From: Cryptomeria japonica
Taxonomy: Eukaryota > Streptophyta > Pinopsida > Cupressales > Cupressaceae
Assembly: GCF_030272615.1 (NCBI RefSeq)
Contig: NC_081415.1
Location: 187,253,233 to 187,317,232, forward strand
Reading direction: 5' to 3'
DNA: 64,000 nucleotides
Part shown: piece after piece, positions 1 through 10,889 of the stretch
Layout of the letters: each line of letters begins with the position of its first letter
Numbering within the stretch: the stretch's first letter is position 1
Notes under the pieces: model-generated
Databases searched by the model: none
The model's input: the letters and a program-made list of their open reading frames with translations, nothing else
Told to the model about the DNA's origin: nothing
Translations under genes and position numbers: made by a program

Positions 1-1353
1 AAGGAATAAGGCTAGATTGGTTTGTAAAGGATATTCTCAAAAGGAAGGAATTGAATATGGTGAGACTTTTGCATCTGTATCTAGGATTGAAGCTGTAAGA
101 TTATTTCTTGCCTATGCTACTTATAAAAACTACAAGGTTTATCATATGGATGTTAAGTGTGCATTTTTGAATGGGGACCTTTATGAGGAACTCTATATTG
201 AGCAACCTGATGGTTTTTCACTTTCAGGTGATACAAACATGGTTTGCAGGCTAAGGAAAGCTTTGTATGGATTGAAACAGGGACCTAGAGCTTGGTATGC
301 AAGGTTGGATAAATATCTTTTGAAGCTTGGTTTTACTAAGGGTAATGCCAACAATAATTTATATTATAAGATCACTAATGATGATATATTGATTATTGAA
401 GTATTTGTTGATGACATCATTTTTGGAAGTGAAGATAAGTTGTGCATAGAATTTTCTAAGAATATGGAGAAAGAATTTGAAATGTCTATGATTGGGGAAA
501 TGAAATTTTTCTTAGGTTTGCAAATTACTTGAACTGATAAAGATATTTTAATTTGTCAAACTAAGTATGCTAGAAAATTGTTGAATAAATTTCGTATGGG
601 AGATTCTAAACCAGTAAGTAGTCCTATGGATACAAGTGAGAAATTGGAAAGGAAAGATGTTTTTGCACTCGTAAATCCTAAAAGATACAAATTTGTGATT
701 AGACCTCTACTTTATTTGACTGAGACTAGGCCTGACATAATGAATGATGTTTGTATTGCATCTAGATTTCTAAGTGATCCTAGAGAAAATCATGAGAGTG
801 CGGTGAAAAGATTTTTAGATACATGCAAGGTACATCTAAATATGGTTTGTGGTACCCTAAGGATGATGACTTTACATTATGTGCATATACAGATGCTAAT
901 TGGGCTGGAGATGTTCATTACCAGAAAAGTACTTCTAGTGGAGCTTTGTTTCTTGGAAAGAAGTTGGTTTCATGGATCAGCAAGAAACAATCATGTACTT
1001 ATTTGTCTACAGTTGAAGCTAAGCATGTTGTTGTTGGTACTAACTATACACAGGTTCTATGGATGAAGAAAATGTTGAAGGATATCAAAGTGAATTACAT
1101 TGGACCTGTAGTTATTCACTATGATAACTTTGTTGCTATTGACATATCAAAGAATCCAGTATTTCACTCTAAGATAAAGCACATATCTATCAAGTATAAC
1201 TTTTTGAAGGAGAAGGTGGAAGAAAATGAAGTTAGATTGGTTTATGTGAACACTAAAGAGTAGATTTTAGATATTTTCACTAAACCTTTGTCTAAAGAAT
1301 CATTTGAGTACCTAAGAGACAGGTTAGGGGTTTCTACCCCTTCTTCAGAGAAC
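1..1353 (+). pseudogene. Ty1/copia (Sirevirus-like) pol relic: reverse transcriptase and RNase H
   Basis: This is the C-terminal part of a copia polyprotein that would copy element RNA into DNA. It enters from the left edge inside the RT domain. Visible RT motifs are MDVKCAFLNGDL (about 146-181), the LYGLKQGPRAWY block (about 265-300) and the catalytic FVDDIIFG (about 404-427). An in-frame TGA at 530-532 interrupts the RT; the same frame resumes through the KPVSSPMDTSEKL block (about 610-645). Near 820-830 the frame shifts, and the RNase H domain runs from 823 with YTDANWAGD and an LSTVEAKHVV block. A TAG at 1261-1263 precedes the usual tail (ILDIFTKPLSKE), which ends about 1353. Three independent breaks show it is dead. 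The repeated polypurine tracts and LTR follow directly. RVT_2 and copia RNase H assignments rest on clear family motifs. Confidence 0.93.
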
Positions 1354-1758
1354 TGATTGATGCCTTTTGGCATTAGTCCAATATGTATTATCAGAGATAT
1401 TATTCATTCTAGTACTGATGATATTGCTTAGGGGGGGTAGTTATCCTTATGTTTCAGTAATTTTTATTTTTTCTTTGATATTTTTGCCAGATTTTTGGCA
1501 TTGATGTCAAAGGGGAGAGATATTGATGTGAAAAACTTAAGGATTTGTATACATCATGGGGAGAGATATATGTGTAAAATGAAGATTTACAGAGATATCA
1601 TTCACATGGGGAGTTTGGTCTTTGTTTCAGAATTTAATTGTTATATCTTTGAGTGGGAGATTGTTGGTTGTCTTCCATTGGGGGAGACTTGTTTGGCATT
1701 TCTTGGTACTTAGATGTTTTTCACATCTAGTGTTGCCATCAATGCCAAAGGGGGAGAT
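1354..1758 (+). other. 3' untranslated region with reiterated polypurine-tract-like motifs
   Basis: Non-coding spacer between RNase H and the 3' LTR. It carries at least five G-rich purine motifs of the AAGGGGAGA/TGGGGAGA type (about 1509-1518, 1556-1566, 1607-1613, 1651-1660, 1679-1688) before the LTR-proximal AAAGGGGGAGA at 1747-1757. Multiplied polypurine tracts in this position are a known feature of the Sirevirus lineage. The LTR-proximal copy is presumably the functional plus-strand primer. Confidence 0.7.
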
Positions 1759-2989
1759 TATTGGCCATTTGAAGGAATTGATTATGTGTTGCATTGATGT
1801 TTTGTCACTGATGTCAACACTAGCTGTTTTGGATGCTTTACCGGCACTCTTCTGGCCCCATTAGGTTGTGTGGTTTCTAGTTGGTTTGGATCTGGCATGA
1901 TCAGGTATGCTCTAGTATGTTTTGGTTATGGAATTGGCTTACTCATGTTCATATTCAGGTAGTTGGTTTTTGTTCTAGTGATCGGATGCTATCTTGTTTG
2001 TTTGGAAGCTTGGTTTGTGGTTTCAGCGAGGGTTTCATCAGCAGAGCTTTGATGAAGATCTTTGATGATATGCATAAGTGGTATTAGTGTGGCTTCTGGT
2101 GGAGATTCGGGATGTTGATGGTGATCATGTTCAAGAATTGGTGGATTGGGATTATTGCTTTCGCGTGTATGGGCCTATATTAGGTCTCGGTGTATCTAGG
2201 TTACGGACCGACTTAATGTAACATGTGGATTAGACCTCTTGATGTTTTTTTGAGATGTCTTATGGGTTGGATATTATTTGTTTGGTCTAAGGCTGACATG
2301 TTTTGTAATTATGTAATTAGTTTATTGTGTGGTGGCTGACCTGATTGTTTATGGTCGAGGGTTTGTATATATATGATGTAAGATCTCATTGTAGATGATA
2401 TCAGTATATAGAAAAGACATATGGATATGTAATGTGTGAATAATGTAATATCATTTAGGTAGAGGATTTGATCGATAATTGGAGATCAAGTTGGGTTTAT
2501 GTAAGAGGATTTAGTCCTCTGGTATTGAACTTAACCAGAATTGTATTCAGGTATAGGAGATGCCATCTTTGCAGTTCATTCATTCTTCCAGATTCTAGTC
2601 TGGATTTCTATGTATTCAGTGAGACTCCTTTTGTGATGAGCAGTGCGCTCTAGGTTGTTGGCCTTCCTACAAATGCATGCCCCTCAATTGTAATTCACAT
2701 ACTTACTACAAAAGTATTATTTGACTGTGGGTAGGCTTCCCACCATGGTTTTTCCCTTTACCGAGTTTTCCACATACAAATATTATTGTCACGTGGATGG
2801 TATTTAGTCTCTGATTATTGTTTATGCTTAATTGGTTTATCTACTATTTTGGTATTTGGTTTAAGCATTACAGTATTAATGTTTTGGGTTCCAGTATTAA
2901 ATTTTTAAATTGCTTAAGGTTTCGGTAATCTGAGACAACTAATTCACCCCCCCTCTCAGTTGTCTTCTGGTTATTTGAACTATCTAACA
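1759..2989 (+). mobile_element. 3' LTR of Sirevirus-like copia element (LTR family A)
   Basis: Begins TATTGG (a decayed TGTTGG) immediately after the polypurine tract and ends TCTAACA, about 1231 bp. Near the end it contains the ACCATGG/TTTTCCCTTTACCG stretch and a C-run followed by CTCTCAG. The same signposts in the same order occur in the LTR at 41391-42618, which is 1228 bp. The sequence right of 2989 is a minus-strand LINE relic, so the copia probably inserted into LINE sequence or the two were joined later. The left LTR lies outside the window. Confidence 0.82.
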
Positions 2990-2999
2990 AGTTTGAACT

Positions 3000-4180
3000 C
3001 TTGTTTAAGTTGCAAGTCTCTTTTCTAAGTAGATGAGGTAAAGTCCCAAATGTCCGTAAATTCTAAGACACCTTTTTTGAATAAGCTCTTACTTTGTAAT
3101 TGGGAACAAAGAGCAAGTTGATCATCAAAGCATATCAATTGATTCTACCAAATAGATGAAGATGATAAGCTCATTTCATGGCTAAGGTCTTATTCATTTC
3201 ATTCAAGAAGAGGAAACACAAGCTGCTACACTTTCCATATGCTTAAAAATTTTCTAGAAGATTGAGGTTTAAAGTATCTTGCCATAATGATTTGATCTTT
3301 CCACCCAACTTCTTTCCAAGCATTGTTGGCTCTAGTGGTAGCAATTCAGTGTCTAATAAGTGACCTCAACGGTGCTGATCCATGAAGACTTCTTCTAATC
3401 CATTTGGTAATTAGGAAAACTCCTTGTGTAAAGGGGTCAATCACTCCTAACCCGCTTTTCTTTTTGGTTGAATACAATGTGACCATGAAGCAATAGCATG
3501 TCCCATTTTATTATTCCATCTTCCCCACAAGAACCTTCTAATCAATTGTGTTTGTTGAAATATATCCATTTTTCAAAGGGAGCCAACAAGATGAAATGTA
3601 GACATGGTTGGCTATGAGAATTTAATTAGCAATTTGAATAGAACCAACCATTGAGAGAAATGTGTTTAACCAATGTTCAATCTTCCTTTTTAATTTGAGA
3701 ACGAACCATTTCAACATTTCAAACAAGGAGACTCCTATCATAAATGGGATGCCAAGGTTTCTTGAGATCACACCATGATAGTTGAATTTCCATTGGGAGG
3801 GAATCTAAGAGGGTGATTGATCAACTAAAGTCATCCAAAATTTAGTTTTATTAGGAGAAATTAGAGAGCCAGAAGAAGCATAGTATAAGTCTAAGATTTC
3901 AAGAGTTAGTTGAGCTCCTCTTGAGAATTTTGAAAATAATAAGATATCATCAACAAAATGAGAATTTGAAGCCACTTCATCACCTGATAGAGAAATGCCA
4001 TGGATAATTTTTTGTTGTTTAGTATGATGTAGAAGGTATCCAAGGGCATTAGCAATGAGCACATAAAACAAGGGAGCTAAGGGACAACCTTGTCTTATTG
4101 ATGTTGAAATGTTGATATTTTTTAGGGATTCCAAATTCAACATTTTAACATGAAAATCATTTGAGCTCAACCACTTGAAT
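3000..4180 (-). pseudogene. LINE (non-LTR retrotransposon) reverse transcriptase relic
   Basis: Minus-strand fragment of a plant L1-type LINE ORF2. Reading leftwards, the frame 4170-3805 carries IRQGCPLAPLFYVL (RT palm) and the catalytic HFVDDILLF. Further down, about 3480-3350 encodes GLGVIDPFTQGVFLITKW, a post-RT block. The same blocks occur in the plus-strand LINE at 47775-49830 (GGLGIIDPYTQGICLTTKW), so both belong to one family. Endonuclease, the N-terminal RT half and ORF1 are absent, and several stops interrupt the downstream part. The right end near 4180 meets AT-rich DNA. Confidence 0.88.
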
Positions 4181-4900
4181 AATTTTATTTATTTACCATG
4201 CAATATTTTTATTTATTCATTTTGCTTTTTTTTTTAATGATTTATTTAACATTGTAATACTTAAATATTTATTTTTAATAGTTATGGTTCACTTAAATTA
4301 TTATTATTTATTTAATGGTTGCTATAATCAAAATATAGTATAAATAGAAAGCACCTTGTAATGAATTAATTCATTAGCAGATGGTACTTGCATACTTACA
4401 CACATTGTAGAGCTTATAGTTTTCTCCAAACATTTAAAAATATTATATGTGATTCTAGCAACTTTTTGTTCAAATATATTTTCACTAGTACTTTTGGAAA
4501 TACGAGCAAGATCAAATTGAAAGTTATCTTAATATTATGATGCAAGTGTGATATAGATCCATAATGATCTTTATATAGATCAACAATTACTTCAAAAAAA
4601 AGAGTGTATTCAGTAGAAATCCATTCAATGATTTAAGTGTTAAACTACAAAAATATTCTAAACTTTTGTAGACAAATGCATTGAATAGAATGATGCCAAT
4701 GAGAAATGTGAACCTAGGAATATATAATCTGAACAGGTTAAACAAAAAACAAAAAAAAACTATATTCGAGAGAAGGACAAAAGTGGTCATGATTAATTCT
4801 AATTCTCGTCCATCTAATTTTAAGTTTTAGGTTCACATTTGATTACTGACGGATTTTCTTTTCGATCACTATTTTCTTTTTTAATTTGCTAGATTTTTTA
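4181..4900. other. AT-rich spacer, no gene seen
   Basis: AT-rich sequence with no coding signature. A TATAAATAG stretch near 4339-4347 is followed about 50 bp later by a TTCATTAG segment and could be part of an old LTR promoter, but no LTR ends or partner were found. The minus-strand frame 4790-4587 is a chance hydrophobic translation of AT-rich DNA. Confidence 0.5.
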
Positions 4901-6180
4901 GAAAGATGAGTTCAAATATGATCAACATGAGGAAAATAACAATAAGATTCTGCCTTTATTTTGCTTGTCACATGCAACTTTGATATAAGTAGTAAAGTAA
5001 GTACAAAACACATTTGAATTGGCACATTTTTTAAAAAACCACTAATTAACACTCACAAATATACTCAACCAACCCCTCTTTTCACTTCAATAGCTAACTT
5101 AACCAAGTAAATAAATATCCACAACAAACAAAACTCTAAACACTTTTCCTATCTAATTATTTTCACAAAACCATGACAAATTTTTATTTATGATTAATAT
5201 TTAATTATATATTATACATTATTTTTTTATCAAAATAGTCTACAGAATAGATTCATCTTTATGTAAAAGATGAACTTGTCCTTTAATTTTTTTCTGTTGA
5301 TAATGGAATGGTGCACCCTTTTTCCTACCTAATGTGAAACACGGAAGTGGTGTACCATAGCGTTGCAGACAATATTATGCGTATGAGCTGTAGAAGTAAC
5401 TTAAAATTTGACTACGACGACCAACATTAAAATTGATTAGACGTGTCCTCGCTTTGAATTTAATAGACTCCTGAAAGTAACCTTACTATCTCTTCCAGGC
5501 AAGTTTTCATCTTAGAGAGACGAAATCAGGGTGAAATTCTGCTTACTTAAGCAGATTAGGAAGGGAATAAAGCACATATTATTCTATTGTCTCATCCACC
5601 TTGTAGACACAAATGGGCAAGTTCCTAGATTACTAAAAACAAATAGTTTAATATCATATGTTAATTTTACTTCATAGAAATGTGAAAAACAGATATTTAC
5701 TTTTGGGTTTGGATGACCTCTAAATTATAATGGATTGTTTGATCATTAAAAAAAATTAGGTCTAATAGAATGTAATATTATACACGATTGTAAAAAGATT
5801 AAATTGAGTTGTTTCAAAGAAACACCATCCAAAGACTAGTCAAACCACAAGTGTCAAACCACAAACAATTTCATCTTATCTCATGTAATACATATCGACA
5901 TTTTAGGTGTCCATACGTCAATTATCAACCCTCTATCATGTTGTTCATTATAGGTGCTCAAATGAGTAGGCAATGTATGGCATATGCTCCTTTCAGAGAC
6001 CTTACTCACTTCAAATAACTTATAGTAATGAAAGAGTTGTAGTTCGATTAGTAAGAATAATATTATGTTCATCATACCATCCACCAAGATTCAAATCCCT
6101 CAAAAGTGAGATTTAACCAAGTTTGATCCTAGGAGATCTTTAGCCCCTACTTGTGGTAGCTTAGGCAAATGACAACTTTT
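4900..6180 (+). repeat. Dispersed non-coding repeat R1, copy a
   Basis: The first 350 bp match 50765-51200 in order (for example TTTATTTTGCTT, TTTTCACTT, ACCATGACAAATTTT). The middle has the TTTTTCCTACCTAAT block near 5320, also seen near 51190. The last 380 bp (about 5800-6180) match 47390-47765 and 62320-62560, including CCTCTATCATG and AAATCCCTC. This copy retains nearly the full order of blocks. No coding capacity was seen. It is probably a decayed non-autonomous element, of unknown class. Confidence 0.75.
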
Positions 6181-7470
6181 TTTTTAGGTGCATACTTCAA
6201 TATATAAATGCAGGGGTATTGATATCTAAGCAATCTAGTTGTTGAACCACTAAGAAAAAACTCTTAATAGATTCATTTCATGTTTTTACTTAGTACATTA
6301 AGCCAATATTTTGAGATATATCAAACTTGATATAAATTGTAGAAAATGGTAAAGGTAATTTTGCTAATAGCTTATTCTTATATGATAAAGGGGATACTGT
6401 GTCTAGAGAGAGAGGAAGTCATGCAGTTCTACAAGTCTTTCAAAATCAAGAATAACATTTGAAAAAGGGGATCAACTAAGAAGGATTTGTTCAAGGATAA
6501 GAAGAGTGAGGTTATGTATTGCTCCTTAGACTATTTTGGTTTCAAACTATCTTGATGCAACTTTACTCCTTTAATTCATTACTTTTTAGCCTTCATTTTC
6601 CTTATCTCGACTCCTTTCCTGATTGTTATTTTAATTCAACCATAGATTTATTTGTTCCATACTACTCTTTGATGTTTGTTTGGGATTTTCATTATTTTAC
6701 CTTTCACATTTCGTTAAAAAATGCATAAAACCTTTAAATAGTAATTAATGCAGACACAGAGGAAGGTTTTAGAGATAGGACTATCAAACCATGTAGCCTA
6801 GATTTACACACAACAAAAATATCTTAACACCATGAAATATCATCGATTCATATAGTAGAATGATTATAGAATTTTTATTTGCTTTCTAAGTATAAATTAC
6901 AGATTGGCCACAAGCCACCACAAGCTAATTGCAAGCTTACATGAAAATATGGAATTCAGGATAAGACTCTTGTTACTAACTCACTAACTTGTTGACTCCT
7001 AACTTGCTTAGTGACTACTATCTCTCTAGCTTCCTAACTACTTTCTCTTATATGGAATAGATGTTTAGATATTCATTCTAAGCCTTAGCAATTATTTGTG
7101 TCAATTAAAAGTTGCCCCAACACTTGATGCTTCATGAAATGTGTAGGTTGACTTAATCTTGATGATGAAGCTCAAAGAACTAATAAATTAGGCTAGGGTC
7201 CCATTTGGAAGTTTCATTGGTCACTATCTATTGTGTGATATGTTATATTTTATGTTGGAAGGTACAAAAAGGTTTTGCATGTGTCACTTGATAAACTGTA
7301 TGATATTTTATTTGTACTATGATCTTTTTTTAGTGATATATTTCTAAAAATTGACCCAAATGCCTTGATACTTAAATATGTTGTTCAAATGGTGTCATAT
7401 ATGTTTGGTTTTTTGTTCCAAGCCAAATGATTGTAACACAATAGATCACATTAAAGTTTTTTGGGATGTG
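6181..7470. other. AT-rich spacer, no gene seen
   Basis: No recognisable domain, LTR end, terminal inverted repeat or RNA gene. Short frames such as 6519-6728 have no family features and no homologous partner in the window. Confidence 0.5.
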
Positions 7471-7479
7471 CCTGCATCA

Positions 7480-8345
7480 GACACCCAAGGTTATTTGATA
7501 AGTGAGTCGTTCACTTTACCAATTGTGGATAAAATCCAACGCATTCCATCTCTACTTGTGAAACCCATGATGAGTCTTCTACTAGTATTCCTCTCTCCTT
7601 CACTAGGTATTCCATGTACCATCAATTTTTGGTATTATGCTCAACTTTGTTGTCCAACATCTATTCTATCTACTCTTGTTGGTATTGTGGTAGTTTCTCC
7701 TTGAAACAAACTTCTATATTGCCTCTTCTTAAATGTCTCTCATCATACTAATGAATATCTACAATGTTTAATATGGGTGATATGTCAATTACATTTGGTA
7801 ACTTAACTTCATGCATGTTACTTGAGTCAAAAATTTTAAAAATTCTTCATGGACCAAACTTCTTTATCTTGAGTTTGTTGTATATGCCTAGTAGGAATCT
7901 CTCCTTCTTGAGATATATCTTAAATTCATCACCAACTAGGAACTCTTTGTGTCTCCTTCTCTCAGGTACTTAACCTTTGCATTTGTTATTCATTGTCTAT
8001 AAGTGTTTCCCAACTTCAATATGAATCGTAATTTTTCATTTAGTTTCTAAATTCCTCTACTGAACTACACTCCTTTTTCCTTCTATATTGGTAAATTTGA
8101 GTTTTGCAACTCTTGTGGGGTGCACCCCAATCAAAATCTCAAATGGTTTTCTTCTTGTACTCATGTTTATTGAGTTATTGTATGCAAAATTTTCTTGTGT
8201 TAGGATCATGTCCCAATTTTCTATCTTGTCTCCTACCAGACATCTCAACAAGTTGCTCAAACATTAATATACTACCTTCGTTTGTCCATTAGTTTGTGGG
8301 TGAAATCTAGAACTAAACTTTATATATTTCTTCTTCTTTTTCATA
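7480..8345 (-). pseudogene. Ty3/gypsy integrase C-terminal relic
   Basis: Minus-strand remnant of the polyprotein region that inserts element DNA into the chromosome. Reading leftwards from about 8340: FHPQTNGQTKVV, the conserved segment around the third catalytic acid of the integrase core (the expected Glu appears as Lys); then NFAYNNSINMSTRRKPFEI (8057-8260). A GPY/F-like stretch follows (FLLGIYNKLKIKKFGP, about 7900) and then DISPILNI, which in related elements precedes the C-terminal chromodomain. At least four stops interrupt it. No RT, LTR or primer site of the same element was found nearby, so it is a fragment. Confidence 0.85.
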
Positions 8346-9165
8346 ATATCCTCCATAAATATTTTTAAAATGGTGTTTCAACCTTACAATTATATAGGGT
8401 TACTGTTTATAGTAAGTTTCCATTTGAGTGCAAATTGATCCTATTGGTAAACAAATTTTTCACTGTGATTGATTCTCCAAAACTGACATTATTTTCCCAA
8501 AGAGAAGTGACAATCATTCCAATATTTGGAGAGATTATTATGAAATAGCATGATTCCTCTATTTTTTGAGAGGAGCAACTCTCTCGTATGATGGTGTTTT
8601 TATGGGTTTTGTGTGCGTTTAACTTGAAAGTATTAAAGGAGACAAGACAAAACTAAAGGAAGATGAATAACAAAATCCCTACTGGCAAACCTACAAATAT
8701 TGAATATGATTTCACAACTGATAATAATTGCAAAGGTATTTTCATGATAAAGTATGTTTTTTTATGCAATGACAATGAAAGAAGCATGAAATATCTCAAC
8801 ATATGAAGAGATGAGTAACTCCAACACATTCAAATTAAGATACCAAATCTTAAATGTACTTAATAAGATCAATTGCATGGATTATAAGAAATTTAATAGA
8901 TGTGATTTTTTCCCGTAGACAAAAGATATCGCCAACTTGACATACAAAAAATTAGTAATAATAACTTGAAAATTAATCTAGAACATTCGAGCTAAATAAA
9001 TTCTTTATTGTTTCCATGGAATTATGCAAACTCAAGAACCCTTCTATACAAAGTGTAAACACAAAAGCCGTCAATGTATCTCTCTAAGAATTTTTGCAAA
9101 ATTTATCCTCTATAAAAGTCCCCTTTACATTTTAATTAGCATTGTATTTATATGCTAGCTCTTTG
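8346..9165. other. AT-rich spacer, no gene seen
   Basis: Low-complexity AT-rich DNA between the Ty3 integrase relic and a 25-bp tandem repeat. No supportable coding region or element end. Confidence 0.45.
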
Positions 9166-9312
9166 ATAACTAACTTGTAACCACTTTTTGTAACTACCTA
9201 AGTAATCACTTTTCATAACTACCTAAGCAATTATTTCTCGCAGCTACCTTAGTAATTACTACTCATAACTATCTAAGTAATTGGTTTTTATAACTACTTG
9301 TTGGGAACAAGT
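9166..9312 (+). repeat. 25-bp tandem repeat, about six units
   Basis: Units with the core TAACTACCTAAGTAA start at 9166, 9191, 9216, 9241, 9266 and 9291, an exact 25-bp spacing with a few substitutions per unit. The array ends in TTGTTGGGAACAAGTTA. It sits in non-coding DNA left of a copia gag relic. Function unknown. Confidence 0.8.
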
Positions 9313-9429
9313 TAGGATTTACCTAACTTTTCTATAAATTGGGTCAAAATTATAAATCTTAATTACAATAAGTGACATTAGTCAGTTTTACAAAATGATA
9401 ATTTAAAATTTGTAACTAAAGAAGAGCGT

Positions 9430-10117
9430 ATTATTGGATTTTTTGCGATGAGCATTGTGTCTCTTCCTAATCCATGAGTCATGCATTCAAAATCAATGTC
9501 TATCAATGAACAACCTATCCTTAATGGATCCTTACCTTGACAAAAATTTGAATCTCCATGCTCTGTTAAGTTTGATCACTAAATTTAACTCTTTTATCGC
9601 AAATATAGGAAATTTTCTCACTTAGGGTTAGGATTATAGGATCTAGGTAGTGTCCCATTACTTTTCTCACAAATTTAGTTTCTCCTAGTACTCCATCGAC
9701 ACCTCCAATTGCACTTACTATCTCATTCACTCAATGCAAGTTACCTTCAATGATCTCATCTTCAAACATCCTCATTGTCTAAAATTTATACTTTAGATTA
9801 TGCATCTGGACTTGCTTGATCTTTAGATCTCCTTCATAAATCTTGCTTAACTTATCCCAAATTTCCTCTATATATTTGTAACCCATGACCTTCAATAACT
9901 CTAAGTCACTCAAACTACTAACAATTGCATTTCTTTCCTTGGCATTATTCTCATGCTCATTGATCTCATCCGAAGTAGATGGACTAGTATAACTACTATT
10001 AATAATATCCCATATTTCGAGTGATGGAGAATTCAAATAATATTCCATATGTGCTTTCCAAAAGGAATAATTTGTGTCATCAAACTTTGGTACTTTGTAA
10101 CTATCCTCCTACACCAT
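9430..10117 (-). pseudogene. Ty1/copia gag relic (UBN2-type)
   Basis: N-terminal half of a copia capsid protein on the minus strand. The start ATG would be at 10117-10115, 44 bp inside the primer-binding site, but a TAG occurs at its third codon. Visible family features are FDDTNYSFWKAHM (about 10085-10047), then 10048-9779 with LEIWDIINS and EEIWDKLSKIYEGD, typical of the UBN2/gag-polypeptide family. The frame continues, broken, to about 9430 with an EIVSAIG/VRKVMGHYL segment. The zinc knuckle, protease and pol are missing, so the element is truncated at its 3' side. Confidence 0.87.
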
Positions 10118-10160
10118 CTCAAAGATTCTCAAGTGGTTAAGATTTACTTAGAAGAACCTT

Positions 10161-10174
10161 GCTCTAATACCAAT
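10161..10174 (-). other. Primer-binding site of minus-strand copia element
   Basis: On the minus strand this reads TTGGTATTAGAGC, one transition away from the canonical initiator-Met tRNA complement TGGTATCAGAGC. It lies immediately inside the LTR end at 10175. Confidence 0.85.
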
Positions 10175-10889
10175 TGTTTAACACACCACAAGACTAAGAA
10201 GTGGGGTGAAATATTCTTATCAAAGTCCTTTTAAATTTCTTTAGTGATAAATACTTATCAATTATCATTAACCAACTAAACATCAATGAAAGATGAAACA
10301 ATAAACACCAAACACTAAACACATGAACACCAAAATTTTACATGGGAAATTCAATGTGGGAAAACCCGTAGTGATAATCACACTCACAATATAGGTGATT
10401 GAATACAATGTTTTAGGCACAAGGCCAAGGAAGCTCACTACTCTTGATTTGGACTTGTAGGATAAGGCACACAACCTTAGGGAAAGATACAGTGGACATA
10501 CATTATTGAGACTCATGATCCTAAAGAAAGATACAGATCTAGCAAGCTACCAAAAGGACTCGATACTTTTTGACAAACATTGAGAAAAGATGAATTGAAT
10601 CTAAGTAGGATCTCCTTATCATAAATACATCACAAGTTGATATATTCACACTTTTTCCTTCAACACATGTACTTCTACATCATCCTCAACCAATCCACAC
10701 CTCAATTCACACACTTGTACATCTATATAGATCAACTTATTCATCGACACACTCAAATGCATCGGTCACAGACAATCATAAATTACACAATGTCAACTAC
10801 AATGAAGTATTTCACTAAATGTGGTCCACTCTAGGAGATAAAGGGGACCGCAATACATCACAACATGTCTTCCTAAGTTAATTCCAACA
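10175..10889 (-). mobile_element. 5' LTR of minus-strand copia element
   Basis: On the minus strand it starts TGTTGGAATTAACTTAGG and ends GTTAAACA, 715 bp with TG...CA termini. It contains a GGGTTTTCCCACATTG block characteristic of copia LTRs near 10350-10370. It is joined to the primer site and gag at 9430-10117. The frames 10283-10516 and 10637-10834 inside it are chance openings. Confidence 0.82.

Noticed and set aside
7378-7704. 108-residue plus-strand frame
   Set aside because: It lies at the edge of, and antisense to, the Ty3 integrase relic and has no family features.
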